From: Arthrobacter sp. zg-Y769
GTDB lineage: Bacteria; Actinomycetota; Actinomycetes; Actinomycetales; Micrococcaceae
DNA: 64,000 bases
Assembly: GCF_020907405.1 (NCBI RefSeq)
Contig: NZ_JAJJOE010000009.1
Coordinates: 1 to 64,000, forward strand
Reading direction: 5' to 3'
Shown here: piece after piece, positions 8,718-18,081 of the stretch
How the letters are laid out: every line of letters begins with the position of its first letter
Numbering within the stretch: the first letter of the stretch is position 1
Translations under genes and position numbers: made by a program
Notes under the pieces: model-generated
The model's input: only the letters and a program-made list of their open reading frames with translations
Database searches by the model: none
Told to the model about the DNA's origin: nothing

Positions 8718-11701
8718 CACGCGGGGCAGGGTTCCAGTTTGACGCGAGCCAGCCGTATCAGCTGGAGGCGATTGCGTCGGTGGTTGACCTCTTTGACGGG
8801 CAGCCGCAGGATGCGCAGAAGCTGGTGACGACGCTGCGCGGTGCAGCGGTGCTGGCTGGGGATGACCAGTCAGCCCTGGAGATTGACCTCATGCAGGAGG
8901 TAGGGGCTGTTGGCAACAGTCTGGTGCTTGATCGTGACCTGATCCTGGCGAATTTGCAGCGGGTGCAGGACCGTAACGGCCTGGAAGTCGTCTCGAAGCT
9001 GTTCGATGAGGGTTCCCTTGATTTCGATATTGAGATGGAGACCGGTACGGGTAAGACGTACGTGTATCTTCGTACGGTTTTTGAGCTGGCGGTGAAGTAT
9101 AACTTCACGAAGTTCGTGATTCTGGTGCCCAGCGTCGCGATCCGCGAGGGTGTGAATACGAGTATCCGCTTGATGCGTTCACACTTTGAGAATCTGTATA
9201 GGCAGTACGGAATCAACTTTGATTCCTCGGTTTACAGCGGCAAGACGGCTGAGGAAGTGCAGTCGTTTGCGACGTCGACGAATGTGCAGATCCTGGTCAT
9301 GACGATTGACTCGATCCGCGGCAATGCCAATACCCGGATTATTCATCAGACCCGGGACAAGCTGAACGGGTTGCGGCCGCTGGATTATTTGAAGGCAACG
9401 CGGCCTGTGGTGATCATGGATGAGCCGCAGAACATGGAGTCGCTGCTCTCCCAGTCGGCGGTAGGTGAACTAGATCCGGTCTTTACGCTGCGGTATAGCG
9501 CCACGCACGCGAAGCAGCGCAATGTGGTGTACCGGTTGGACCCGGTGGATGCTCACGATCTGGGTTTGGTGAAGCAGATCGTGGTTGCGGATGTGCAGCA
9601 GCAGGGCGCGGACGCATCCCCTTATATCAAGTTGGTGGAGGTCAGGCGGGAGCCGTCCTGGTCGGCGCGGTTGGAACTGTCGGTCCGTACAGCCGACGGC
9701 ACCATTACCCGCCGGATTGTGAGCGTGAAGCAACATCAGGAACTCTCTGATGCCCGCCTGACGAACAACCCCGTCTACGAGGGGTGGCGGATCAACGAGA
9801 TGAGCATTGAGCCTGCCAGCATCGACCTTACCCAGCACGGGTTCCTTTACGAGGGGGAGAGCCTTGGCGCCTCGACGGGAGCGATTTATAAGGAGATGAT
9901 CCGCGAAACGATCCGGGAACACCTCCGCAAAGCCGTGCTGCTCCGGGGGCGGGGGATCAAGGTGCTCAGCCTGTTCTTCGTGGACAAGGTCGCCAGCTAC
10001 CTCGGCAACGGTATGAACAACGACGATGCCGACGGTGACTTCGCCCGCTGGTTTGATGAGGTATTCATTGAAGAGCGGGCCAAGAACCCGCGCTACCAGG
10101 AGTTGCTGCCGCAGGATCCGCGCGAGCTTCGCCGGGCGTACTTCTCCCAGATCAAACGCGGCAAGACGACGACGTTCAAGGACTCGTCGGGTGCGACCAA
10201 GGCTGATGATGATGCTTATGAGCTGATCATGAAGGACAAGGAACGTCTGCTGGACGAGAATGAACCGGTCCGGTTCATTTTCAGCCATTCGGCCCTGCGT
10301 GAGGGCTGGGATAACCCGAACGTCTTCCAGATCTGCACCCTGCGCGAAATGGGGAAGGAGACGGAACGCCGCCAGACATTGGGCCGCGGCCTCCGCCTGC
10401 CCGTGGCGGAAACCAAGACGGGTTACCAGCGTGTTGGCGAACGAGGAATCGCGACCCTCACGGTGGTAGCGAACGAGTCGTATAAGAAATTCGCCGATGC
10501 CCTGCAGAAGGAGTACAAGGATGCAGGCGTGGATATTGGCCGCGTGCGCAGGGCTGAGTTCTCCAAGATCCTGCTTCGGGACGAGGACGGGGTGATGACC
10601 GATGAGCGGTTCGGTTTCCAGCGCTCGGCCCAGGTCTGGGAGCACCTGAAAGACAAGGGGTTCATTGACCAGGCTGGTGCGGTTACCTCGGCATTCCAGC
10701 CGGATACGCTGGGCTTCAGCCTTCAGCTGCCCGCTGAGTACTCGGTATTTGAGGATGAGATTACTGATCTCATCGGGCGCGCGCACATCGGTAAGTATGT
10801 CCGTCCGGCAAGTAAGCGCCGGGCACGGAAGCTCAATAAGCAGCTGTACTTGACCCAGGAGTTTGAAGATTTCTGGGAAGCAATCAGCGGCAGGACTACC
10901 TACCGTGTCAGCGTGGGGCGCCGAGAGCTCCTGAAGAACTCAATCAAGGCTATCCAGGACGCGCCGCCAATCGAACCTTTGCGCATCCATGTCACCCGGG
11001 CGGGTGTGAGGGTGCTGCGTGGTGGCGCCAAGGGTGAGGAACTCGGCAGCCGGGATACGGATCTTCGGGGAAGCTATGATCTGCCGGACATCATTACCGA
11101 ACTGCAGGAGGCAACTTCCCTCACTCGCAGAACCATCATCGATATTTTGGTGGGCAGCGGACGTCTGTCCGAGTTCATTACGAATCCGAACGATTTTATT
11201 GCCATGGCCAAGCGGGTGCTGCAGGGCGAGCTGGCGAAGATCGTGGTTGAGGGCATTCAATACGAGAAGGTCGCCGGTTCCGTGTATGAGCTGCGGGAGT
11301 TGCAGGAGGATGGTGAGGAAGAGAAGGAACGTTTCCTTGACCAGATGTACCAGGTGCAACACACAGGTAAAACGGACTTCGATTATGTGGTGTTCGATTC
11401 CGATGTTGAACGCAGGTTCGCTGAGCTTTTGGACTCGCGTGAGGATATCAAGCTGTTTATGAAGCTCCCGCCGAAGTTCAAGATCGATACTCCGGTGGGC
11501 CCGTATAACCCTGACTGGGCGATCATCAAGCAGGAGGACGGGCAGGACCGGGTGTATATGATCCGGGAGACGAAGAGCACGAACGATGATTCGAGGCTAC
11601 GTCCGTCGGAGGTGGCGAAGATCAAGTCCGCAAAGGCGCATTTCGCGGCGCTTGGTGGCGTGAATTATTCACGTTCCGTGCCGGCGGCCTGGAACATCTA
11701 A
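8705..11701 (+). CDS. Type III-like restriction subunit, DEAD/DEAH helicase with C-terminal nuclease (right copy)
   Basis: This 998-residue Res subunit shows Walker A TGTGKT (113-118), DEPQ (239-242), a QTLGRGLR motif VI, and a C-terminal PD...ETK nuclease pattern (D937, E955, K957). It probably pairs with the Mod encoded just upstream to restrict unmodified DNA. The GTG start at 8705 is preceded by GGGGAG at 8692-8697 and lies inside the end of mod, a common arrangement in Type III systems. The DNA is identical to the left copy, meaning a recent duplication or ongoing gene conversion. Codon use drifts from G/T-ending near the start to a more typical high-GC pattern after about 9700. Confidence 0.93.
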   Translation: MDGVARGAGFQFDASQPYQLEAIASVVDLFDGQPQDAQKLVTTLRGAAVLAGDDQSALEIDLMQEVGAVGNSLVLDRDLILANLQRVQDRNGLEVVSKLFDEGSLDFDIEMETGTGKTYVYLRTVFELAVKYNFTKFVILVPSVAIREGVNTSIRLMRSHFENLYRQYGINFDSSVYSGKTAEEVQSFATSTNVQILVMTIDSIRGNANTRIIHQTRDKLNGLRPLDYLKATRPVVIMDEPQNMESLLSQSAVGELDPVFTLRYSATHAKQRNVVYRLDPVDAHDLGLVKQIVVADVQQQGADASPYIKLVEVRREPSWSARLELSVRTADGTITRRIVSVKQHQELSDARLTNNPVYEGWRINEMSIEPASIDLTQHGFLYEGESLGASTGAIYKEMIRETIREHLRKAVLLRGRGIKVLSLFFVDKVASYLGNGMNNDDADGDFARWFDEVFIEERAKNPRYQELLPQDPRELRRAYFSQIKRGKTTTFKDSSGATKADDDAYELIMKDKERLLDENEPVRFIFSHSALREGWDNPNVFQICTLREMGKETERRQTLGRGLRLPVAETKTGYQRVGERGIATLTVVANESYKKFADALQKEYKDAGVDIGRVRRAEFSKILLRDEDGVMTDERFGFQRSAQVWEHLKDKGFIDQAGAVTSAFQPDTLGFSLQLPAEYSVFEDEITDLIGRAHIGKYVRPASKRRARKLNKQLYLTQEFEDFWEAISGRTTYRVSVGRRELLKNSIKAIQDAPPIEPLRIHVTRAGVRVLRGGAKGEELGSRDTDLRGSYDLPDIITELQEATSLTRRTIIDILVGSGRLSEFITNPNDFIAMAKRVLQGELAKIVVEGIQYEKVAGSVYELRELQEDGEEEKERFLDQMYQVQHTGKTDFDYVVFDSDVERRFAELLDSREDIKLFMKLPPKFKIDTPVGPYNPDWAIIKQEDGQDRVYMIRETKSTNDDSRLRPSEVAKIKSAKAHFAALGGVNYSRSVPAAWNI

Positions 11702-11720
11702 CGTTTCCAACCGCCGGCCG

Positions 11721-11759
11721 TCCGTGCCCTAATCCGCAGGTCACGGATCAGGGCACGGA
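11721..11759 (+). terminator. Hairpin downstream of res (right copy)
   Basis: This is the same 16-bp, one-mismatch stem as at 3389-3427. The loop differs by one base (G at 11739). It lies between res and the convergent DUF262 gene. Confidence 0.6.
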
Positions 11760-11918
11760 TAGCTCTTCCTTGTGTGGAGGGGGTGGTCCGTGCCCGCATC
11801 GCTAACGACCGGTTCCTGTGCTGTTTGCCGCCGCAGTATTCGCCCTGCGCAGGCCACTCCAAATCACAGCCTTAATGGGGTTGTTGGTAGGTGGCCGATC
11901 GCGGTGGCGTCGAGGCAT

Positions 11919-14021
11919 CTATCGCGCCCCGGCCATCAGCGACTGTATCGCGACTTGTTCTCCTTCGGGATTCTCGACCTGCCAAAACTCAACACCGGGC
12001 ACATTGTCCGCACCCGCGTAATGAGCTGCCGCGTTTAAGGTTGCAAATTCGTGGCCGTCGATGACAACCACTCCGTCATCGGTCACCTCTGCTCGCATTC
12101 TGATGGAATCGTCGACCGGGCTGAGGAGATCACCTGATGCCAAGACCCCTGCTTCCACCAGGTCTGCGATGTCCCTCTCAGCGTTAGCGGCTGATTGCCC
12201 TGCTGTTGGGAGGACGACGGTCAAGGCCTCCGATTGCCCCCACTTGAGGCGTTCGTATCCCGCCCTAGTCACCTGAGCCAGGAGAATACGTCGTTCGTAA
12301 AGGAACTCCTCGTAGTCCATGCCTTCCCAGCCGTCAGGAAGGGCGTGCCAGAACATCTGTTGCCGCAATGTCTCTTCATCGAAGCCCCGTTCCCTAACGA
12401 GTGCGGGCCAATAGTTGGCAGGCTCACGATCGGATATGACGTTATTGGTGCTCCAATCCGTGGGTGCAAAATTGGCAACTTGGTTGATCTTTTTGAGGTC
12501 TCGTATGCCGACGACGTTTTCTAGATATTTTCGGGGATTCAGATGGTGCCCCTCCGTCCCCTTGGTTGCCGGCTGTGAGGGGTCCATCCACTGCTGAACT
12601 TTATTGTGGAGCATAAACATGTCTGCATCGAGAATATTCAGGGCAGCCAGGTACGCCTGGTAGGAAGGCGAAAGCGCTGAGGACGACGAGATCAATGATT
12701 CGGGCATTCGCAGTGTCCAGAAGTCTTCGGACAGTTCGGCCGCAATCACTGACTCAAGCGTTGAGATGAAACTTCTTGCTTCGCTTCCGCTTATAGCGGT
12801 TAACCTATCCAAGTCCTTCTGTAGCTGAGTTTCCGCGCTTCCGGTGTAACGTCCAGATAGCTGGGACATGAAGAGCCAGCGGGCCATGAGGTTACGCAGA
12901 GTTGTAATATCCACGCCGAAACGTGTGCGCCCCATAATCCAGAGAGCATAACTGGACAGAATGTTCATGTCCGAGGTGACCATTTTTCGTGACTTGAAGC
13001 CGGCTACGGCCAGGCACCGGATGAACTCGGTCCAATGGAGTTCCTTCAGTACCAACGGCAGTGCCGCTTTGAGCTTGGCTAACTCCGCCTCCTGCCGATC
13101 CGGTACAACGAATCCGGTGCTACGGTCCTTGGCTTGAAGGGCGTTATAGGCGTCGCCGAGCTTCGCCCGGTTCTGCCCGACAGCCACTAGTACTCTCACT
13201 AGTTGCCCTGCGTCGACGGCAAGATAGTTGTTGATTGGAGTCCACGAAACGGGACGCTCGGCAATCTCGCTCGCACGCTGGGGCGTCAGGCGTGAATCCC
13301 GGGCGAACCGCTCCAATAGCTCTCTGCCCTCGGGCCAGAAAACACTGAGCCAGGTTAGAATGAAATCGGAGGCTTTGAGGCTGACTCCTTCTGAGTTGAT
13401 CCTCACAAAGATATCCGCGACTACCTTCTTATCTGCGTCCGGTTGTATTTCAACCACAGTGAATTCATAGTTGCGCAGGCTATCCAGCCGGCCGAGGCGC
13501 TCTTCGATGAGCTCTTCCATGTCCTCGGTTAGTTCGCCACGAGCTTCCTCATAGCGTTTTTTGAATGATCGGCGGGTCTTATATGTATTTCCAAAAAACT
13601 CCGACACGTTGCTGATCCAGTCCACAGACTTTTCAATCGCAGTGTTAGTAACTTCAAACTTTTCTGTGACCGGGTTGAAAGCAATCGACATACGCCTGGA
13701 ATTATAATCTGCGTCCCTCACCGTCGCACCCTTGAAGACCGCGTACAAGCTGGTTAGCCGCTGCTGCCCGTCAATGATCTGGTGGCTTCCTATCCGGCCC
13801 GTGGCACCGGAGATTGTTCGTGAAGAGTCCTCCTGTGACACGTTCCAGAACATCAATTCACCCACTGGATAGCCGCGATACATGGAATCGAGCAGATCTC
13901 GGATTTTCGACTTGGGCCATACGAACGGTCTCTGCAGATCAGGCAACTGCACAACGCCTGACTCGACGCTGTCGACCAGTCCCTGAACTTTCCATCCGAC
14001 GGGTTTGAATACGGTACTCAT
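11919..14021 (-). CDS. DUF262/DUF1524 (GmrSD-like) defence protein with C-terminal RAMA-like domain
   Basis: This 700-residue protein begins with a DUF262 domain, marked by IDGQQRLT at residues 83-90, the ParB/sulfiredoxin-like nucleotide-binding motif seen in GmrS. Around residues 490-535 is a His-rich HHLNPRKY element followed by conserved Asn and Trp residues, consistent with an HNH-type DUF1524 nuclease as in GmrD. The last roughly 84 residues (617-700) read like a RAMA domain: an acidic helix ending in EAGVL, two strands around VVVIDG, and a terminal FWQV. Such proteins are Type IV-like, modification-dependent restriction factors. The ATG is preceded by GAGGAG. It converges on the res gene, extending the defence island. 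Confidence 0.82.
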   Translation of the reverse strand: MSTVFKPVGWKVQGLVDSVESGVVQLPDLQRPFVWPKSKIRDLLDSMYRGYPVGELMFWNVSQEDSSRTISGATGRIGSHQIIDGQQRLTSLYAVFKGATVRDADYNSRRMSIAFNPVTEKFEVTNTAIEKSVDWISNVSEFFGNTYKTRRSFKKRYEEARGELTEDMEELIEERLGRLDSLRNYEFTVVEIQPDADKKVVADIFVRINSEGVSLKASDFILTWLSVFWPEGRELLERFARDSRLTPQRASEIAERPVSWTPINNYLAVDAGQLVRVLVAVGQNRAKLGDAYNALQAKDRSTGFVVPDRQEAELAKLKAALPLVLKELHWTEFIRCLAVAGFKSRKMVTSDMNILSSYALWIMGRTRFGVDITTLRNLMARWLFMSQLSGRYTGSAETQLQKDLDRLTAISGSEARSFISTLESVIAAELSEDFWTLRMPESLISSSSALSPSYQAYLAALNILDADMFMLHNKVQQWMDPSQPATKGTEGHHLNPRKYLENVVGIRDLKKINQVANFAPTDWSTNNVISDREPANYWPALVRERGFDEETLRQQMFWHALPDGWEGMDYEEFLYERRILLAQVTRAGYERLKWGQSEALTVVLPTAGQSAANAERDIADLVEAGVLASGDLLSPVDDSIRMRAEVTDDGVVVIDGHEFATLNAAAHYAGADNVPGVEFWQVENPEGEQVAIQSLMAGAR

Positions 14022-14481
14022 AATAGGACTCCTCAGGTGGGGATATTCAGATTGCCAAACGGCCGAATCTCAGTGCTTTGGCCTTCAGCAGACTGCCCAC
14101 GGCATGTTTGAAGGGTATTCGTGTTCTAGGGGCGTTTCGTCAATTGTATTGCCGTGATCTCCGGGGGCTAACGAGGGCATTCAAAGTTCGAGGATCTGAT
14201 CAAGGACTGACAGTGTGCAGCTCTTGCGCGTCACAGCTTCGCTCCACATTATCCTCGCAATAAGGCATACCATCACTTACCCGGAGGAGCGGCGCTAGTA
14301 CCTTGATTCCTTCCGCTCTGGCGAGACATGCAGGCGGTTTGATGGTTAGCACCCAGCAGCTCTACTGCTGCTCGCGTTCAGCTGGTAGGTGCGAGTGGCC
14401 GGGCCGAACCTCCTCGTCGATTCGGACCCGGAGCACCATTCTGCAAGGATGCTTCTAAGCCTGCTGATAAAGGAGTCACCC
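14022..14481. other. Divergent intergenic region between the DUF262 gene and arcA
   Basis: This stretch is about 460 bases and less GC-rich than the arc genes. It must hold the promoters of both divergent genes and may be the right edge of the defence island. I saw no tRNA, repeat or att-like duplication in it, and no convincing promoter boxes. Confidence 0.4.
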
Positions 14482-15744
14482 ATGCCTTCCCCAACCTCTG
14501 TCTCACCCGCCGCCGCCTATGGGGTGCATTCCGAGGTCGGCAAACTGCGCAAGGTCCTCGTCTGCGCTCCGGGTCTGGCGCACGAACGGCTCACCCCCAC
14601 CAACCGGGAAGACCTGCTCTTCGACGACGTGATGTGGGTGGAAAACGCCCAGCGCGACCACGCCGACTTCGTCACCAAGATGCAAAACCACGGCGTGGAC
14701 GTGGTCGAACTGCACGATCTGCTCGGTCAGACCATGGACCTGCCCGAGGCACGGACCTGGCTGCTGGACCGGAAAATCGTGGCCAACCGGGTCGGGCTGG
14801 GACTGGTGTCCGGCACCCGGGCGTTCCTGGATTCGCTGACCGGCGCGGACCTGGCGCGCTACCTCATCGGCGGGCTGGCGACGTCGGACCTTCCCGCCGA
14901 CTACCGCACCGGTTACATCGCCCTGGCCCGGGAATCCTCCGGCCGGCCCGAGTACCTGCTGCCGCCGCTGCCCAACACCCTCTACACCCGGGACACCACC
15001 TGCTGGGTCGGCGGCGGGCTGACGCTGAACCCGCTGTACTGGCCGGCACGCCACGACGAGACCCTGCTGATGCAGGCCATCTATACGTTCCATCCCGAGT
15101 ACGCGGCGTCCACCGTCTGGTGGGGCGACGGGGAACAGGACTGGGGCCAGGCCTACCTGGAAGGCGGGGACGTGATGCCGGTGGGCAACGGCACCGTGCT
15201 GATCGGCATGGGGGAGCGCACCTCCCGCCAGGCCATCACCCAGCTGGCGCAGTCGCTGTTCGCCGCCGAGGCCGCCGAGCGGATCGTGGTGGCCGGCATG
15301 CCCAAGCTGCGCGCCGCGATGCACCTGGACACCGTGTTCACCTTCGCCGACCGGGACCTGGCCACCATCCACCCGGCCATCGTGGACGGCATCCACGCCT
15401 TCACCATCCACCCCTCGGACCGCAGCCCCGGCCTGGAGGTGCGGGACCACCGCGACCGGCGCTTCGTGGACGTGGTGGCCGAATCCATGGGCTACAAAAA
15501 GCTGCGTCTGGTGGAGACCGCCGGCGACTACTCCGCCTCCGAACGGCAGCAGTGGGACAGCGCGAACAACGCCGTCGCCCTGGAACCGGGCGTGGTGTTC
15601 ACCTATGACCGCAACACCCAGACCAATGCGGCGCTGCGGAACGCCGGGGTCGAGGTGATCCCGATCGTCGGCGCCGAACTGGGCCGCGGCCGCGGCGGCG
15701 GACACTGCATGACCTGCCCGATCATCCGGGATGGCCTGGACTAA
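14482..15744 (+). CDS. arcA: Arginine deiminase
   Basis: This 420-residue enzyme hydrolyses arginine to citrulline and ammonia, the first step of the arginine deiminase pathway. The N-terminus has the family's GKLRKVLVC and the following [12 protein letters not shown] segment. The C-terminus has GGGHCMTCP with the nucleophile cysteine at residue 409. Length is normal for the family. ATG 14482 is chosen over an upstream in-frame start (14389) because AAAGGAG stands at the right distance and the family begins here. A permease gene follows, but no ornithine carbamoyltransferase or carbamate kinase gene is present nearby. A degraded copy of the same gene lies at 17488-18006. Confidence 0.93.
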   Translation: MPSPTSVSPAAAYGVHSEVGKLRKVLVCAPGLAHERLTPTNREDLLFDDVMWVENAQRDHADFVTKMQNHGVDVVELHDLLGQTMDLPEARTWLLDRKIVANRVGLGLVSGTRAFLDSLTGADLARYLIGGLATSDLPADYRTGYIALARESSGRPEYLLPPLPNTLYTRDTTCWVGGGLTLNPLYWPARHDETLLMQAIYTFHPEYAASTVWWGDGEQDWGQAYLEGGDVMPVGNGTVLIGMGERTSRQAITQLAQSLFAAEAAERIVVAGMPKLRAAMHLDTVFTFADRDLATIHPAIVDGIHAFTIHPSDRSPGLEVRDHRDRRFVDVVAESMGYKKLRLVETAGDYSASERQQWDSANNAVALEPGVVFTYDRNTQTNAALRNAGVEVIPIVGAELGRGRGGGHCMTCPIIRDGLD

Positions 15745-16029
15745 CGACGACGGCGCGGGGCCGGCTGGCATGTGCCCGCGGCCCAGCCACGGTTTCGACG
15801 TGGACTCCAGCGAACGCACCGCCTTTGACGGGTACATGCCTTTCCACTGCAGGGACCCGTCCGACATCCGCCTCCGGGTGCTGGCCGCCGATTCGGACCC
15901 TGCCGTCTCCCTCTGAGAGGATTGTGGTGAGCCGCTGACGGAGGAGCCTCCGCAGGAAGCGGTCCGTCCCTCCACAGATGTCTAAGCGGTGTTGCCTCAG
16001 TGGCCGCAACATCCGATTGGAAAAGAACC

Positions 16030-17478
16030 GTGTCTAATGCGCCTGCTTCAGGGGACAAAGCCCCAGCAGCCAAACTCTCCCTGCTGACCCTCACCACAGT
16101 GGTGATCGGGTCCATGGTCGGGGCCGGGGTGTTTTCCCTGCCCCAGCGCTTCGCCGAGGAAACCGGTGTGTGGGGTGCGCTGGTCGCCTGGCTGATTGCG
16201 GGTTCCGGCATGCTGATGCTGGCCTTCGTGTTCCAGCGGCTGTCCATGCGCAAACCAGCGCTTGATGCGGGGGTCTTCGCCTACGCCAAGGCCGGCTTCG
16301 GAAATTACGTGGGGTTCTTCTCCGCAGCGGGTTACTGGGCCAGTGCCTGTGTTGGAAACGTCACCTACTGGGTGCTCACCATGTCCACGCTGGGAGCCCT
16401 GTTTCCGCAGCTGGGCGCAGGGGACACCCTTCTCGCCGTCGTGCTGTCCTCGGCCGGGCTGTGGGGATTCTTCTTCCTGATCAGGCGCGGCATCAGGGAA
16501 GCCACGGCCATTAACCGGATAGTCACGATTGCCAAGGTTGTTCCCATCCTGGTCTTTGTGCTGTTTGCTGTCTTTCTGTTCGACCCAGCCGTCTTCGCGG
16601 GAAACCTTAGCGGGGCGGACTATACGGGGCCGCTGTTCGAGCAGGTCAGCAACACGATGCTGGTGACGGTCTTCGTTTTCCTCGGTGTCGAAGGTGCCAG
16701 CGTGTATTCGCGCCATGCCCGACGGCGGGAGGACGTTGGCCGGGCCACCGTCCTCGGATTTCTGAGCGTCTTTGCCATCTTTGCCTCGGTCACGATCGTT
16801 TCCTACGGCGTCCTGCCGATGGAACAGCTCGCCGAGCTGCGCCAACCATCCATGGCGGGTGTCCTGGAAGCGGGAGTGGGGACCTGGGGGGTGGTGTTCG
16901 TCAGCGCAGGCCTGATCATTTCGGTGATGGGGGCCTACCTGGCTTGGAGCCTGATGGCAGCGGAGGTCCTGTTCGTGGCGGCCACGGAGAAGGACATGCC
17001 GCGGTTCCTGTCCCGCGTCAGCGATGACGATGTCCCGGTCAACGCCCTGCTGCTGAGCACCCTGCTCAGCCAGCTGGTAATGGTCATCACCTACTTCTCC
17101 GGGGATGCCTTCGACTTCGCACTGGACATGACCGCGGTCCTGACGTTGTTTTCCCTCCTTTTCGCGGCCCTCTATGCCCTCAAGCTCGGTTGGAGCGGGG
17201 AAACGTATGAAGGAGCCCCGAGCCGCACCCGGCGGGGCGACCTGGTCATTGCCGTCATTGCCACCATTTATTCAGTGTTCCTGGTCTATGCCGCCGGGCT
17301 GCCCCTGGTGCTGCTTTCGATGATCTTCTACGCCCCCGCCACCGTCCTGTTCGTGATTGCCCGACGTGAACAAGGGCAGCGCGTTTTCCGGGGAGGGGAG
17401 CTGGTTCTTTTCCTCATTACTTTGGTAGGAGCCGTTGCAGGCGTGCTCGCCCTGACCCGGGGCTGGATAGCGCTCTGA
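16030..17478 (+). CDS. APC-family amino acid permease, probable arginine/ornithine antiporter (ArcD-like)
   Basis: This is a hydrophobic protein of about 482 residues with roughly 12 membrane spans. Its N-terminal signature [15 protein letters not shown] is typical of basic amino acid/polyamine antiporters of the APC superfamily. Its position 285 bases after arcA, same strand, suggests exchange of external arginine for ornithine or citrulline, but substrate is inferred from context. Two GTG starts are possible: 16030, preceded by GGAAAAG, is preferred to 16000, which has no evident ribosome-binding site. Between arcA and this gene no further reading frame looks coding. Confidence 0.8.
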   Translation: MSNAPASGDKAPAAKLSLLTLTTVVIGSMVGAGVFSLPQRFAEETGVWGALVAWLIAGSGMLMLAFVFQRLSMRKPALDAGVFAYAKAGFGNYVGFFSAAGYWASACVGNVTYWVLTMSTLGALFPQLGAGDTLLAVVLSSAGLWGFFFLIRRGIREATAINRIVTIAKVVPILVFVLFAVFLFDPAVFAGNLSGADYTGPLFEQVSNTMLVTVFVFLGVEGASVYSRHARRREDVGRATVLGFLSVFAIFASVTIVSYGVLPMEQLAELRQPSMAGVLEAGVGTWGVVFVSAGLIISVMGAYLAWSLMAAEVLFVAATEKDMPRFLSRVSDDDVPVNALLLSTLLSQLVMVITYFSGDAFDFALDMTAVLTLFSLLFAALYALKLGWSGETYEGAPSRTRRGDLVIAVIATIYSVFLVYAAGLPLVLLSMIFYAPATVLFVIARREQGQRVFRGGELVLFLITLVGAVAGVLALTRGWIAL

Positions 17479-17487
17479 GCAGAGGGC

Positions 17488-18006
17488 GTAGCGCGGCGTG
17501 GTGTCCACCCGGAGGTGGCAAGCTGCGCAAGGTTCTGGTCTGTGCCCCGGGTCTGACCCACGAACGGCTCACGCCGACCAACCGTGAAGACCTGCTGTTC
17601 GACGACGTCATGTGGGTGGATCGCCCAGCGCGACCACGCGGCCTTCGTCGCCAAGATGACCAGCCGCGGCGTCGACGTCGTCGAACTCCACGACCTGCTG
17701 GGCCCGACCCGGGTACCTGCTGCCGCCGCTATGAATCTTCTACTGGCCGGCCCGGCACGACGTAATCCTGCTGATGCAGGCCATCCAACTGTTCCATCCC
17801 GCCTCCGAATGGCAGCAGTGGGACAGTGCGAACAACGCCGTCGCCCTGGAGCCGGGCGTGGTGTTTACCTATGACCGCAACACCCAGACCAATGCGGCGC
17901 TGCGGAACGCCGGCGTCGAATCCCGATTGTCGGTGCCGAACTCGGCCGCGGCCGCGGCGGCGGGCACTGCATGACCTGCCCGATCATCCGGGATGGCCTG
18001 GACTAA
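17488..18006 (+). pseudogene. Decayed second copy of arginine deiminase
   Basis: The segment aligns with the functional arcA in pieces. An N-terminal piece (GKLRKVLVC through VMWVD) ends in a 2-base deletion that breaks the frame near 17617. Small pieces of the middle follow (YLLPPL, then a stretch ending near HPASE). Last comes a near-identical C-terminal piece including GGGHCMTCP, in a shifted frame, to the stop TAA at 18004-18006. Most of the catalytic middle, several hundred bases, is missing. Identity continues for about a dozen bases past the stop. It cannot encode an active enzyme. Confidence 0.9.
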
Positions 18007-18081
18007 CGACGACGGCGCGTGGCGGGCGGGCGGCACTCCGCGCGCCCAGCCGTGTGTACTAAGGTCTGCGAAGTGGTCTGC

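Larger units (their letters stand above)
8333..11795 (+). repeat. Direct repeat, right copy (mod tail + res + terminator)
   Basis: This is the second copy of the 3463-base repeat. It begins inside the complete mod gene, at the codon-style switch, and ends 94 bases after the res stop. It is identical to 1-3463 except for G at 11739. Confidence 0.97.

Noticed and set aside
14022-14481. tRNA gene or attachment site at the edge of the defence island
   Set aside because: No cloverleaf or flanking direct repeat was seen; the island may have been gained by homologous recombination.
15731-15916. Possible 61-residue protein after arcA
   Set aside because: It starts within the end of arcA, has no clear ribosome-binding site and its first residues only repeat the arcA tail sequence, including the part shared with the pseudogene.
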